Source: Roseivivax jejudonensis (GTDB lineage Bacteria > Pseudomonadota > Alphaproteobacteria > Rhodobacterales > Rhodobacteraceae). Taken from it: a stretch of DNA of 64,000 nt. The position numbers and the translations under genes are program-made. The notes below the pieces were generated by a model. The model ran no database searches and had not been told where the DNA came from. It saw only the letters and a list, made by a program, of their open reading frames with translations. Below, in pieces: positions 7,790 to 16,874 of the stretch; within the stretch, counting starts at the first letter, position 1; each line of letters opens with the position of its first letter. The stretch lies in NCBI RefSeq assembly GCF_900172265.1, contig NZ_FWFK01000007.1, positions 186,001 through 250,000 on the forward strand, written 5' to 3'.

Positions 7790-9424
7790 ATGCACGGCAT
7801 GATGATGCACGAACCGCTGTCGATCCTCGAGATCCTGCGCTACGCCGCCGGGGCCCATCCGGGCGCCGAGGTGGTGTCGGCGCGGGTCGAGGGCGACGTT
7901 CACCGCGAAAGCTATGCCGAGCTCTACGCGCGCGCCGGGCAACTGGCGCATGCGCTGTCCCGTCTCGGCATCGCCGAGGGCGACCGCGTCGCCACGCTCG
8001 CATGGAACGGTCACCGGCATGTCGAGCTCTACTACGGCGTCTCCGGCATGGGCGCGGTCTGCCACACGATCAATCCGCGTCTCTCGGCCGAGCAGATGCT
8101 CTACATCATCGGCCACGCCGAGGACCGCCTCCTGTTCGTCGACCTGACCTTCGTGCCGCTGGTCGAGACGCTTGCCGATCACCTGCCGGCCGGTCTGCGC
8201 CTCGTGGTGATGACGGACCGCGCCCATATGCCCGACAGCCCGCTCGAGCTGATGTGCTACGAGGACCTGCTGGCGGCCGCGGCGCCGGACTACGACTGGC
8301 CCTCGCTGCCCGAGGAGACCGCCGCGGCGCTCTGCTACACCTCCGGGACCACCGGCAATCCCAAGGGCGCGCTCTACACCCACCGCTCGACCGTCCTGCA
8401 CGCGATGAGCGTGACCGTCGCGCTGGCCAAGTCGCTGTGCGAGGGCGGGCGAATCCTGCCGGTGGTGCCGCTCTTTCACGTGAACGCGTGGGGGCTGCCC
8501 TACGCCGCGCCGCTCGCCGGTGCGTCGCTGGTCATGCCGGGGCCCAATCTCGACGGGGCGTCGCTGTGGGACCTGATGGAGGCCGAGAAGGTCACCTCGG
8601 CCTGGGGCGTGCCGACGGTCTGGTTCGGGCTGACCGCGGAGATCGAGAAACGCGGCCGCCCGCCCGAGGGCTTCGGCCAGGTGGTCGTCGGCGGCTCTGC
8701 CGCGCCGCGCTCGATGATCGAGGGCTTCGAGAGCGCCGGGATCGAGGTGATCCACGCCTGGGGGATGACCGAGATGAGCCCGGTCGGCACGCACGGGCTG
8801 TTGTCCGCGCCGATGCGCGAGCTGCCCTTCGAGGAGCAGATGGCGCTCAAGGCCAAGCAGGGACGCCGGATCTTCGGCGTCGCGCTGAAGATCGTCGACG
8901 AGGCCGGCAACCGGCTGCCCCATGACGGCGAGGCGGCCGGAGAGCTCTTCGTGCGGGGCAACACGGTCGTGTCGGGCTACTTCGCCAACGCCGAGGCGAG
9001 CGACGCGGCGATCGACGCCGAGGGCTGGTTCGGCACCGGCGACGTGGCCTCGATCGATCCCGACGGATTCCTGACGATCCAGGACCGGACCAAGGACCTG
9101 ATCAAGTCGGGCGGCGAATGGATCAGCTCGATCGATCTGGAGAATATCGCCGTCGCGCATCCCCAGGTGGCCGCCTGCGCGGTGATCGCGGTGCCGCACC
9201 CCAAATGGGACGAGCGCCCGCTGCTGGTCGTAGTGCCGAAGGACGCCTCGGACCCGCCGACGCTCGACGCGCTGCACGAGGCGATGCGCGCGCATGTGGC
9301 GAAATGGCAGCTGCCCGACGACATGGTGCTGGTCGAGGACCTGCCGTTGACGGCGACCGGGAAGGTGTCGAAGTTGACGCTGCGCGCGCGCTTCGCCGAT
9401 CACGCTCTGCCCGATGCAGGCTAG
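7790..9424 (+). CDS. Long/medium-chain fatty acid-CoA ligase
   Basis: A 544-residue ANL-superfamily acyl-CoA synthetase. The P-loop YTSGTTGNPKGALYTHRS is near residue 180, the adenylate-binding GWGMTEMSP-type motif (HAWGMTEMSPVGTH) near 325, the FGTGDVASIDPDG hinge near 410, and the C-terminal catalytic Lys in PLTATGKVSKL near 525. A GGGAGGG RBS lies 4 bp before the ATG at 7790, favouring this over the longer frame. It activates a fatty acid to acyl-CoA and heads a run with an acyl-CoA dehydrogenase and an APH-like kinase, a gene set typical of fatty acid or hydroxy-acid catabolism. Confidence 0.88.
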   Translation: MHGMMMHEPLSILEILRYAAGAHPGAEVVSARVEGDVHRESYAELYARAGQLAHALSRLGIAEGDRVATLAWNGHRHVELYYGVSGMGAVCHTINPRLSAEQMLYIIGHAEDRLLFVDLTFVPLVETLADHLPAGLRLVVMTDRAHMPDSPLELMCYEDLLAAAAPDYDWPSLPEETAAALCYTSGTTGNPKGALYTHRSTVLHAMSVTVALAKSLCEGGRILPVVPLFHVNAWGLPYAAPLAGASLVMPGPNLDGASLWDLMEAEKVTSAWGVPTVWFGLTAEIEKRGRPPEGFGQVVVGGSAAPRSMIEGFESAGIEVIHAWGMTEMSPVGTHGLLSAPMRELPFEEQMALKAKQGRRIFGVALKIVDEAGNRLPHDGEAAGELFVRGNTVVSGYFANAEASDAAIDAEGWFGTGDVASIDPDGFLTIQDRTKDLIKSGGEWISSIDLENIAVAHPQVAACAVIAVPHPKWDERPLLVVVPKDASDPPTLDALHEAMRAHVAKWQLPDDMVLVEDLPLTATGKVSKLTLRARFADHALPDAG

Positions 9425-9433
9425 ACGCGCCGC

Positions 9434-9489
9434 CCCGGCCGTGCGCCGGGCGCAACCGGCCGGGCCGGAGTATTTGGACCAAGAAGAAG
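9434..9489 (+). repeat. Interspersed hairpin repeat, copy 1
   Basis: An 8-bp-arm hairpin (9434-9441 pairs with 9457-9464) is followed directly by CCGGAGTATTTGGACCAAGAAGAAG-type sequence at 9465-9489. The order hairpin, GGAGTATTT, then CCAAGAAGAAG recurs at 42961-43007 and 51553-51597. This copy sits in the 147-bp gap between the acyl-CoA ligase and acyl-CoA dehydrogenase genes. The hairpin stem varies between copies while the tail is conserved. Confidence 0.7.
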
Positions 9490-9571
9490 CGGGGGCGCGC
9501 GCCCGGCCGGGACCGGCGACGCCCGCGGATGGCGGGGCGGCGCGGCCATTCCCTCGCCGGAAAGGACCGGA

Positions 9572-10837
9572 ATGGACGGCATGAACGACAGCGGCGCGGC
9601 GATGGATCTGGGCATGAGCGCGCGGGTGCGCCCGCTCGTCGCGGCGGTGCGCGCGATGATCGCCGACGAGATCGCGCCCCTCGACGCCGAGTACCATGCC
9701 GAGGTGGGCCGGCACCCGTCGGGCGACCGGTTCCGGCTGACCGATCGCCAGCGCGAGATCATCGACGGGCTGAAGGCCGAGGCGAAGGCCCGCGGGCTCT
9801 GGAATCTCTGGCTCACCGACAGCGCGCGTGGCGGGGGGCTGACCACGGTGGACTACGCCTACCTCGCCGAGGAGATGGGCAAGGTGCCGCTGGCGGCGGA
9901 GGTGTTCAACTGCAATGCCCCGGACACCGGCAACATGGAAGTTCTGGAGCGCTACGGCGCGGAGTGGATGAAGGCGCGCTGGCTCGCGCCGCTGCTCGCG
10001 GGCGAGATCCGCTCGGCCTACGTGATGAGCGAGCCGGGGGTGGCGTCGTCGGACGCCGCGCAGCTCGCCTTCGCGGCCCGGCGCGACGGCGACGGCTTCG
10101 TGCTGAACGGCGAGAAGCACTGGATCTCGGGCGCCGGCGATCCGCGCTGCGCGGTCTACATCCTGCTGGCCTGCACCGATCCGGAGGCGGACAAGCACGC
10201 CCGGCACACGATGTTCGCGCTCGATGCCGACATGCCGGGGATCGAGGTCGTGCGGCCGATGACGGTGTTCGGCGCCGACGACGCCCCGCACGGGCACATG
10301 CACCTGCGCTTCACCGATGTCCGGGTGCCGGCGGAGAACGTCATCCTCGGGGAGGGCCGCGGCTTCGAGGTGGCGCAGGGCCGGCTCGGCCCCGGCCGGA
10401 TCCATCATTGCATGCGCGCGATCGGGCAGGCCGAGAAGGCGCTGGCGCTGATGTGCCGCCGCGGGACGGAGCGGACCGCCTTCGGCAAGCCGCTGGCGGA
10501 GCTGGGCGCGAACTACGACATCGTCGCCAACGCCCGGATGGAGATCGAGATGGCGCGGCTGCTGTGCCTCAAGGCGGCCTGGGTGATGGACACCGAAGGC
10601 ACGCGGGCGGCGGCGCCGTGGATCAGCCAGATCAAGGTGGTGGCGCCGCTGATGGCGGGGCGGGTCATCGACGAGGCGATCCAGATGCATGGCGGGTCGG
10701 GCATCAGCCAGGATTTCGAGCTGGCACGGATGTGGACCCATGTGCGCACGCTGCGGTTCGCCGACGGGCCGGACGCGGTGCACCGCCGCCAGGTGGCGCG
10801 CGCCGAGCTGAAGGCGCAGCGCGGCGCCGGGGACTGA
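9572..10837 (+). CDS. Acyl-CoA dehydrogenase (ACAD11-like)
   Basis: A 421-residue FAD-dependent acyl-CoA dehydrogenase. Recognisable blocks are YVMSEPGVASSDA near 152, the FAD-contacting HWISGAGDPRC near 188, GRLGPGRIHHCMRAIG near 275, ERTAFGKPL near 305 and the C-terminal IQMHGGSGISQDFELARM near 375. It oxidises an acyl-CoA to the enoyl-CoA. It is followed after 3 bp by an aminoglycoside-phosphotransferase-like kinase; the same pairing is fused in eukaryotic ACAD10/11, which handle 4-hydroxyacyl-CoAs, so that substrate class is a fair inference. Confidence 0.88.
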   Translation: MDGMNDSGAAMDLGMSARVRPLVAAVRAMIADEIAPLDAEYHAEVGRHPSGDRFRLTDRQREIIDGLKAEAKARGLWNLWLTDSARGGGLTTVDYAYLAEEMGKVPLAAEVFNCNAPDTGNMEVLERYGAEWMKARWLAPLLAGEIRSAYVMSEPGVASSDAAQLAFAARRDGDGFVLNGEKHWISGAGDPRCAVYILLACTDPEADKHARHTMFALDADMPGIEVVRPMTVFGADDAPHGHMHLRFTDVRVPAENVILGEGRGFEVAQGRLGPGRIHHCMRAIGQAEKALALMCRRGTERTAFGKPLAELGANYDIVANARMEIEMARLLCLKAAWVMDTEGTRAAAPWISQIKVVAPLMAGRVIDEAIQMHGGSGISQDFELARMWTHVRTLRFADGPDAVHRRQVARAELKAQRGAGD

Positions 10838-10840
10838 GCG

Positions 10841-11860
10841 ATGGAGCGCGACGAACTCGATCGCGTGCGCCGCTGGATGGAGCGCAACGTGCCCGGGTTC
10901 TCGGGACCGCTCGGCGCGACGAAGTTCGACAGCGGGCAGTCGAACCCGACCTACCGGCTGAACGCGGCGTCCGGGGCCTACGTGTTGCGGCGCAAGCCGC
11001 ACGGTCCGCTGCTGAAGTCCGCGCACGCGGTCGACCGCGAGTTTCGCGTGATGCGCGCTCTGGCCGACACGCCCGTGCCGGTGCCGCGCGTCCACGCGCT
11101 CTGCGAGGACGAGAGCGTTCTCGGCGCGATGTTCTTCGTGATGGAGCACGTGTCGGGGCGCGTGATCGACGAGCCGTCGATGCCGCGCTCGGTGCCGCGG
11201 GAACGCGCCGAGGTGATCGTCGAGATGGGGCGCGTGCTGGCCGAGATCCATGCCGTCGACGTGGACGCGGTCGGGCTCGGCGATTTCGGCCCGCCGGGCG
11301 ACTACTACGCGCGCCAGCTCGGCCGCTGGACGAAACAGTACCGCGCGAGCGAGACCGAGGCGATCGACGACATGGACCGGCTGATCGCCTGGCTGGAGGC
11401 GCACCTGCCGGAGGACGACGGCCAGCGCACGCTGGTGCACGGCGACTACCGGATCGACAACCTGCTGTTCGCCTCCGAGGGCACCCTGTGCCGGGCGGTG
11501 CTGGACTGGGAGCTGTCGACGCTCGGCCACCCGCTCGCCGATCTGGCCGCGGTGATCATGCAGTGGCGTCTGCCGCCGGGCCCCGAAGGCCGGGGGCTGG
11601 CCGGTGTCGACCGTGCCGCGCTGGGCCTGCCCTCGGATGCGGATTTCGTGGCGGCATACTGCGCGCGGCGCGGGATCGACGTGCCGGCGGACTTCAATTT
11701 CCACCTCGCCTTCGCGTTTTTCCGCATGGGCGCGATCCTGCAGGGCGTGAAGAAGCGCGCGCTCGACGGCAATGCCTCGAACCCCGACAAGGGTCTGCGG
11801 CTCGGGTCCTTCGTGCCGCGCTTCGCGGCCCTGGGGCTCGAGGCGGCGCACGAGGGATGA
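10841..11860 (+). CDS. Phosphotransferase family protein (APH/ACAD10-type kinase)
   Basis: A 339-residue aminoglycoside-phosphotransferase-fold kinase. The N-terminal FDSGQSNPTYRL matches the ACAD10/11 kinase subgroup. The catalytic loop is LVHGDYRIDNLLF near 200 and the metal-binding loop is VLDWELSTLGHPLADLA near 225. By analogy with ACAD10/11 it probably phosphorylates a 4-hydroxyacyl-CoA so that phosphate can be eliminated and the chain enter beta-oxidation. It starts 3 bp after the dehydrogenase stop and overlaps the MOSC gene by ATGA. Confidence 0.85.
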   Translation: MERDELDRVRRWMERNVPGFSGPLGATKFDSGQSNPTYRLNAASGAYVLRRKPHGPLLKSAHAVDREFRVMRALADTPVPVPRVHALCEDESVLGAMFFVMEHVSGRVIDEPSMPRSVPRERAEVIVEMGRVLAEIHAVDVDAVGLGDFGPPGDYYARQLGRWTKQYRASETEAIDDMDRLIAWLEAHLPEDDGQRTLVHGDYRIDNLLFASEGTLCRAVLDWELSTLGHPLADLAAVIMQWRLPPGPEGRGLAGVDRAALGLPSDADFVAAYCARRGIDVPADFNFHLAFAFFRMGAILQGVKKRALDGNASNPDKGLRLGSFVPRFAALGLEAAHEG

Positions 11861-12339
11861 GTGCGCTCGGCGAGATGCAGGCGCGCGTGGCGCAGTCCGG
11901 GCGCCTCGACTGGATCGGGCTGCGGCCCGCGCGGCGCGCCGCCCCGGTGCCGGCGGACCGCGCGGAGGTCGGCGACGGCGGCCTCACCGGCGATCACGGC
12001 CGTCCGGGGCGACGGGCCGTCACGCTGATGCAGGCCGAGCACCTCGCCGCGATCGGGGCGTTTCTCGGGCGCGGCCCGGTGGCGCCGGAGGCGTTGCGCC
12101 GCAATCTCGTGGTGTCGGGCATCAACCTCGCCGCGCTGAAACGGCGTATCATCCGCATCGGCACGGTGGAGCTTCGGCTGACGGTGATCTGTGCGCCCTG
12201 CTCGCGGATGGAGCAGGCCTTCGGCCCCGGCGGCTACTCTGCGGTCCGCGGCCATGGCGGCTGGTGCGCCGAAGTGCTGCGCCCCGGCCGGATCGCGGTC
12301 GGCGATCCGGTCGAGGCGTTCGACGATCAGAGCGTGTAG
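11857..12339 (+). CDS. MOSC domain protein
   Basis: A 160-residue protein with the MOSC (molybdenum cofactor sulfurase C-terminal) fold: GDHGRPGRRAVTLMQAEHL near 50, RRNLVVSGINLAALKRR near 85, and ICAPCSRMEQAFGPGGYSA with the conserved Cys near 120. MOSC proteins typically handle sulfur or serve in molybdenum-cofactor-dependent reduction; the substrate here is unknown. The ATG at 11857 overlaps the kinase stop. The 3' end overlaps the convergent metallo-beta-lactamase-fold gene by 13 bp. Confidence 0.82.
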   Translation: MSALGEMQARVAQSGRLDWIGLRPARRAAPVPADRAEVGDGGLTGDHGRPGRRAVTLMQAEHLAAIGAFLGRGPVAPEALRRNLVVSGINLAALKRRIIRIGTVELRLTVICAPCSRMEQAFGPGGYSAVRGHGGWCAEVLRPGRIAVGDPVEAFDDQSV

Positions 12340-13286
12340 GTCCACTCGGCCGGGACCATGCGGTAGCCGTCGCCCTCGGCCGCGACGTTGACGACGCCCG
12401 GAAAGCCGATATGCGAGCCGGCGACCGTCATCCGGTCGGCGACGACGCGGTCGAGGATCTGCTGGCGCGTCGCGACCGCCTGTTCGGGGTCGGCGTCGAA
12501 GCCGATGGCGACGTCGGGCCGCGCGAACTGGATCGGCGTGACGTGCACGATATCGGCCCATATCAGCAGCTGGCTGTCGCCCGATGCGACCATGAAGCCG
12601 GAATGCCCGGGCGTGTGGCCGGGCAGGGGCATCGACGTCACGCCAGGTGCGACCTCCTCCTCGCCCGAGAAGGTGACGATCCGGTCGCCGTAGGCCGACA
12701 GGACGTTCCGTGCGAGGGCCGCGAAGTTCTGCACCATCTCGCCGGCGCCGGAGAAGTTGCCCTCGTCGGACCAGAAATCGCGCTCGGTCTCGTGCACGAC
12801 GAGCTCCGCGTTCGGAAACATCGCGCCGCCGTCCGACAGCGCGCCGGCGACGTGATCGGGATGCAGGTGCGTGGCCAGAAGCTTGGTGACCGACGCCGGG
12901 TCGATCCCCGCGGCCGACAGGTTCTGCGGCAGCTTGCCGAGGCTCGGGCCCATCGCGTCGGCGGTGCCGGCATCGACGAGGATCGTCTCGTCGCCGCTCT
13001 GGATCGCGAAGGCGTTGACCGCGGAGGGGAAGGTCTCGGGGTCGCGGAAATGCTCTCGCATCAGCTCTTCGTAGCCGGCGGCGTCGATGCCGATGAGCGC
13101 GTCGGGCCCGATATGCAGGCTGCCGTCGTTGAGGCAGGTCACGGTGACGTCGCCGATGGCGACGCGCTGCACCGCGGGCACCTGGCCGGTGGCGGCGCTT
13201 CCGGACTGGGCGAAGGCGGGCACGGAAGCGCCCGTGGCGGCGAGGCCGGCGAGCGGCGCGGTGGCGAGAAACTGGCGGCGGTCCAT
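12327..13286 (-). CDS. Tat-exported metallo-beta-lactamase-fold hydrolase
   Basis: A 319-residue protein with a twin-arginine-type signal (MDRRQFLATAPLAGLAATGA, cleavage after AFA near 29) and a metallo-beta-lactamase fold. The metal motif THLHPDH is near 140, with later ligands at PLPGHTPGHSGF near 230 and a conserved SHIGFPG near 295. It belongs with periplasmic MBL-fold hydrolases of the quorum-lactonase/arylsulfatase-like set; the substrate cannot be read. The ATG at 13286 is preceded by GAGGAG. Its 3' end overlaps the convergent MOSC gene. Confidence 0.85.
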   Translation of the reverse strand: MDRRQFLATAPLAGLAATGASVPAFAQSGSAATGQVPAVQRVAIGDVTVTCLNDGSLHIGPDALIGIDAAGYEELMREHFRDPETFPSAVNAFAIQSGDETILVDAGTADAMGPSLGKLPQNLSAAGIDPASVTKLLATHLHPDHVAGALSDGGAMFPNAELVVHETERDFWSDEGNFSGAGEMVQNFAALARNVLSAYGDRIVTFSGEEEVAPGVTSMPLPGHTPGHSGFMVASGDSQLLIWADIVHVTPIQFARPDVAIGFDADPEQAVATRQQILDRVVADRMTVAGSHIGFPGVVNVAAEGDGYRMVPAEWTYTL

Positions 13287-13433
13287 CACTGTCTCCTCTG
13301 TCGTGGAACCGGGTAGACGACGAGTTGGATCGTGCACGACACAAGTCAAAGCCGCATGACGGCGTTGCGCTCGGGGCCCGGGCGGTGTTTCTGGGGCCGC
13401 GAGACGCGCCCGGAGCGGCAGGAGCGAGGCCCG

Positions 13434-14048
13434 ATGGCAGAGACCGACCGGATCACCGGACTGACGCTGCCGCGCGGGGCGCGCGTCGGGCTGCTGGGCG
13501 GATCGTTCGATCCGGCGCACCGCGGGCACGCCCACATCACCCGCGAGGCGCTCAAGCGCTTCGGCCTCGACCGGGTGGTGTGGCTCGTATCGCCGGGCAA
13601 TCCGCTCAAGGCGCACGGGCCCGCGCCGCTCGCCGAACGCATGGCGCAGGCGCGCCGCGTGATGCGCCACCCGCGCGTCATCGTGTCGGATGCCGAGGCG
13701 CGCCTCGGCACGCGCTACACCGCGCAGACGCTGGCCCGGCTGCGCGGACGCCATTCCGAGGTGCGCTTCGTCTGGCTGATGGGCGCCGACAACCTGCGCC
13801 AGCTTCATCGCTGGGACAATTGGCGCGCAATCATGGATCAGGTGCCGGTCGGCGTGATGGCCCGGCCGGGCGATCGCATGTCGGCGCAGACCTCCGTCGC
13901 GGCGCGGGTCTATGCCGGCGCACGGCTGTCGGAGGCGGCGTCGCAGCTTCTGCCGCTCTGCGACGCGCCGGCCTGGTGCTTCGTCAACCTGCCGATGAGC
14001 GACGCGAGCTCTTCGGCGATCCGCGCCGGCGGCGGCTGGTCGGCCTGA
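13434..14048 (+). CDS. nadD: Nicotinate-nucleotide adenylyltransferase
   Basis: A 204-residue nucleotidyltransferase of NAD synthesis, adenylylating nicotinate mononucleotide. The N-terminal [18 protein letters not shown] is the family's GSFDP and HxGH catalytic pair, and the C-terminal [10 protein letters not shown] matches the ISSTxIR motif. [15 protein letters not shown] in the middle is typical of alphaproteobacterial NadD. I took the ATG at 13434 with GGAGCGAGG upstream; the frame is open further 5' but that part is not family-like. Confidence 0.92.
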   Translation: MAETDRITGLTLPRGARVGLLGGSFDPAHRGHAHITREALKRFGLDRVVWLVSPGNPLKAHGPAPLAERMAQARRVMRHPRVIVSDAEARLGTRYTAQTLARLRGRHSEVRFVWLMGADNLRQLHRWDNWRAIMDQVPVGVMARPGDRMSAQTSVAARVYAGARLSEAASQLLPLCDAPAWCFVNLPMSDASSSAIRAGGGWSA

Positions 14049-14137
14049 GCGCGCTTCGGCCGCTCACGCAGACGTGGCCGTGCGTGGGGCTGCGCGCCCG
14101 CTTGCCGGGGTCGGGTTCCTCGGGTTAACTCCGACGC

Positions 14138-15643
14138 ATGTCGCTCGAGCTCTCCCGCCGCCGCTTTCTTGCCGCGCTCTCCGCATCGGTCGCCGCCGGT
14201 CCCGCACTGGCGCGGGCGCCCGAAACCTCGCTGCGCCCCGTCGCCCGGGGCGACGATCTCTGGAAGCGCTCGATCGAGAGCCTCGACGACATCGTGCGCG
14301 ATGCCGGTCTGCCGGGCCGCTTCGGCTTTTCCGTCGGCAGCGTCGATACCGGCGCCGCGCTGGAGGAGCGCAACGCCGCGACGGGCCTGCCGCCGGCCTC
14401 GGTCGCCAAGGCGCTGACGGCGGCCTACGCGCTCGAGCATCTGGGCGACGACCACCGCTTCGTCACGCGCTGCCTCGCCACCGGCCCGGTCGATGCCGAG
14501 GGCACGCTCGACGGTGACCTGATCCTCGCGGGCGGCGGCGATCCGACGCTCGACACCGACGGGCTCGCGGCGCTGGCCGACGACCTGCGCGCGGCCGGCG
14601 TGCAATCGGTTCGCGGCCGGTTCCTCGTCTGGGGCGGCGCGCTGCCGCAGGTGTCGCAGATCGATCCCGGCCAGCCTGACCACGTGGGCTACAACCCGTC
14701 GGTCTCGGGACTGAACGTGAATTTCAACCGCGTCCACTTCGAGTGGCGCCGCACCGGCGAGAGCTACCAGATCACGATGGACGGTCGCTCCGGGTCGCTG
14801 CGCCCGCCGGTGTCGATGGCGCGCATGGTCGTCGTCGCGCGCCGCACCCCGGTCTATACCTACACCGACGCCGGCGACCGCGACGACTGGACCGTGGCGA
14901 AGGCCGCGCTGGGCAATGGCGGCGCCCGCTGGCTGCCGGTCCGGCGCGCGGCGCTCTACGGCGGCGAGGTGTTCCAGTCCGTCGCGGGCAGCGCCGGGAT
15001 CCGGCTGAAGGCGCCCGAACTGATCGACGCGCTGCCGGCCACCACAGAACCGCTGGCCGAGCGCGAGAGCCAACCGCTCGAGACGATCCTGCGCGACATG
15101 CTGAAATACTCCACCAACCTCACCGCCGAGGCCGTCGGCTGCGCCGCCAGCGTCGCCCGGGGCGAGATGCCCGCCACGCTCGCCGAGTCGGCCGGGATGA
15201 TGAACGCGTGGGCCCGCGAGGCGCTCGGCCTCGGGGACGTCGCTCTCATTGATCACTCCGGGCTGGGCGACGGGAGCCGCATCGCCGCGGCGGACATGTG
15301 CCGCGCGCTCGTCGCGCTGCGCCGCCGGATGGAGCTGAAGCCGCTTCTGAAGCCGATACCGATCCGCGACGAGGCGCGGCGCGTGGTCGACGGGCACCCG
15401 CTCGACGTCCACGCCAAGACGGGCACGCTCAACTTCGTGTCCGGGTTGGCCGGCTACATCGACTGCCCGGACGGTAGCGAACTGGCCTTCGCGATCTTCT
15501 CCGGCGATCTGGACCACCGCGCCACCATCCCGCGAGAGGATCGCGATCGCCCGCAGGGCGCGCGCACCTACAACACGCGCGCCAAGAAGTTCCAGATGGC
15601 GCTCATCCGGCGCTGGGGCGCGCTTTACGGCCGCCCGGCCTGA
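14138..15643 (+). CDS. dacB: D-alanyl-D-alanine carboxypeptidase/endopeptidase (PBP4)
   Basis: A 501-residue periplasmic low-molecular-weight class C penicillin-binding protein. It has a twin-arginine-like signal (SRRRFLAALSASVAAGPALA). The active-site triad motifs are SVAK (Ser88, Lys91), YSTN near residue 325 and HAKTGTLNFVSGLAGY near 425. It trims or cleaves peptidoglycan cross-links. It lies 89 bp after nadD and is probably a separate or loosely coupled transcript. Confidence 0.9.
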   Translation: MSLELSRRRFLAALSASVAAGPALARAPETSLRPVARGDDLWKRSIESLDDIVRDAGLPGRFGFSVGSVDTGAALEERNAATGLPPASVAKALTAAYALEHLGDDHRFVTRCLATGPVDAEGTLDGDLILAGGGDPTLDTDGLAALADDLRAAGVQSVRGRFLVWGGALPQVSQIDPGQPDHVGYNPSVSGLNVNFNRVHFEWRRTGESYQITMDGRSGSLRPPVSMARMVVVARRTPVYTYTDAGDRDDWTVAKAALGNGGARWLPVRRAALYGGEVFQSVAGSAGIRLKAPELIDALPATTEPLAERESQPLETILRDMLKYSTNLTAEAVGCAASVARGEMPATLAESAGMMNAWAREALGLGDVALIDHSGLGDGSRIAAADMCRALVALRRRMELKPLLKPIPIRDEARRVVDGHPLDVHAKTGTLNFVSGLAGYIDCPDGSELAFAIFSGDLDHRATIPREDRDRPQGARTYNTRAKKFQMALIRRWGALYGRPA

Positions 15644-15744
15644 ACGGTGCGCTGCGCGGTGTCGTCCCCGCCGAGCGCGACGCCGACGAGCGGCAGAAGG
15701 CACAGAAGCGCGGCGGCGAAAATGGTGAACATGCGTCGGGTCAT
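15625..15744 (-). CDS. Small secreted or membrane peptide (39 codons), tentative
   Basis: A short minus-strand ORF overlapping the dacB 3' end by 19 bp. It reads MTRRMFTIFAAALLCLLPLVG and ends in a polar tail, which resembles a signal peptide or single membrane helix. No strong RBS is visible and no family is recognised, so it may be chance; the N-terminal composition is the only positive evidence. Confidence 0.3.
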   Translation of the reverse strand: MTRRMFTIFAAALLCLLPLVGVALGGDDTAQRTVQAGRP

Positions 15745-15921
15745 GGCGAAATCGTCCTTGAAAACGGGCGCGTGGCCGAGCCTGCGCCGAATGGTGTGAA
15801 TATTTCGACCATACCCCGGAAAGATGTCAGGAAAGGGGCCGGCCCCGCGCGGCGGGGCCGCGACGATTGGCGCACCGGCCGCAGCGTGTCAGACTGACCC
15901 GGCGAAAGAGGAGCGCGCCCC

Positions 15922-16239
15922 ATGCCGAACATCGTCCATCCGAGCGAGGTCCAGATCGTCCTGACCACCTTCGAGACCAGCCCAGGCATGTGCCAGGATC
16001 TCATGGATGCGCTGCAGGACGCCTATGCCAGCTTCATCTCGAAACAGCCCGGCTTCGTCGCGGCCGGCCTGCACGTCAACGACGCGCAGACCCGGATCGC
16101 AAACTACTCGCAGTGGCGCCGGCGCGAGGATTTCATGGAGATGCTGCGCTCCGAGGAGATGCGCGAGCGCAATCGCCGGTTCTCCGATCTCTGCCATCGG
16201 TTCGAGCCGGTGATGTATGATGTCGCGGCGGTGTTCTGA
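15922..16239 (+). CDS. Antibiotic biosynthesis monooxygenase (ABM) fold protein
   Basis: A 105-residue dimeric ferredoxin-like fold protein. The sequence VLTTFETSPGMCQDLMDALQ, then KQPGFVAAGLHVNDAQTRIANYSQWRRREDF, matches the ABM family, where Asn and Trp residues line the pocket. Functions range from quinol oxidation to haem degradation; none can be assigned here. GAAAGAGGAG lies upstream of the ATG. It is followed by a hemerythrin gene on the same strand. Confidence 0.8.
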   Translation: MPNIVHPSEVQIVLTTFETSPGMCQDLMDALQDAYASFISKQPGFVAAGLHVNDAQTRIANYSQWRRREDFMEMLRSEEMRERNRRFSDLCHRFEPVMYDVAAVF

Positions 16240-16289
16240 GTCTTGATCCCGGTCCGCTCCGCTGCACCTACTCAGCGCGGAGGTACGAC

Positions 16290-16841
16290 ATGGACGACGA
16301 TCTGACGCTCGAGCGCCGCTCCGGATTGCCGGACGCGCTGCGCACGCTGCTCGAAAGCTATCCCCGCCCGACGTGGGAAACCCATCCCGAGTTCGAGGGG
16401 CTGGTGCGGTTCTGGCTCGACCGTCACCTGATGTTCCGCAAGCTCGGCACGCTGCTGCGCGAGGACGCAGAGGCGACGATCGACGGCAAGATGCCCCCCG
16501 AGGCACAGCGCGCCCGGCTCGCCCGCTACGGCACGATGCTGGTGAACGAACTTCACGGCCATCACCAGATCGAGGATCATCACTACTTTCCCGCGTTGAG
16601 CGGGCTCGAGCCGACGCTCATCCGCGGTTTCACCCTTCTCGATCGCGATCACGAGGCGATGGACGGCCTTCTCGACCGGTTCGCCTCCGGCGCCAACGAC
16701 GTGATCGGCGGCAAGAGCGAGGTCGGCCCGTTCCGCGAGCAGCTCCTCGCCTTCGACTCGCTGCTCGACCGCCACCTCGTCGACGAGGAGGACCTGATCG
16801 TGCCGGTCATCCTCAAGCATGGTGCCGGGCGGATGCAGTGA
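16290..16841 (+). CDS. Hemerythrin domain protein
   Basis: A 183-residue four-helix-bundle protein with the spaced His and acidic residues of hemerythrin-like domains: LHGHHQIEDHHYFP near 88, LDRDHEAMDGLLDRF near 120 and LDRHLVDEEDLIVPVIL near 160. These would bind a di-iron centre used for oxygen, NO or iron sensing. No signal peptide is present, so it is cytoplasmic. GGAGG lies 10 bp before the ATG. Confidence 0.85.
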   Translation: MDDDLTLERRSGLPDALRTLLESYPRPTWETHPEFEGLVRFWLDRHLMFRKLGTLLREDAEATIDGKMPPEAQRARLARYGTMLVNELHGHHQIEDHHYFPALSGLEPTLIRGFTLLDRDHEAMDGLLDRFASGANDVIGGKSEVGPFREQLLAFDSLLDRHLVDEEDLIVPVILKHGAGRMQ

Positions 16842-16850
16842 CCCGGCCGG

Positions 16851-16870
16851 GCCGGGCGCCGGCGCCCGGC
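16851..16870. repeat. Perfect 20-bp palindrome between convergent genes
   Basis: A perfect palindrome (two 10-bp arms, GCCGGGCGCC and its complement) fills the 33-bp gap between the hemerythrin and histidine kinase stop codons. There is no T-run, so it is not a standard intrinsic terminator, but it could form a strong hairpin in both transcripts. Confidence 0.5.
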
Positions 16871-16874
16871 GCGC

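Noticed and set aside
7703-11851. Minus-strand open frame of 1,382 codons
   Set aside because: It is antisense to the acyl-CoA ligase, dehydrogenase and kinase genes, is rich in Arg/His/Ala with no domain, and results from the high third-position GC.
9118-12339. Plus-strand open frame of 1,073 codons
   Set aside because: Only the last 160 codons (the MOSC protein from 11857) are real; the rest is an out-of-frame shadow of the dehydrogenase and kinase genes.
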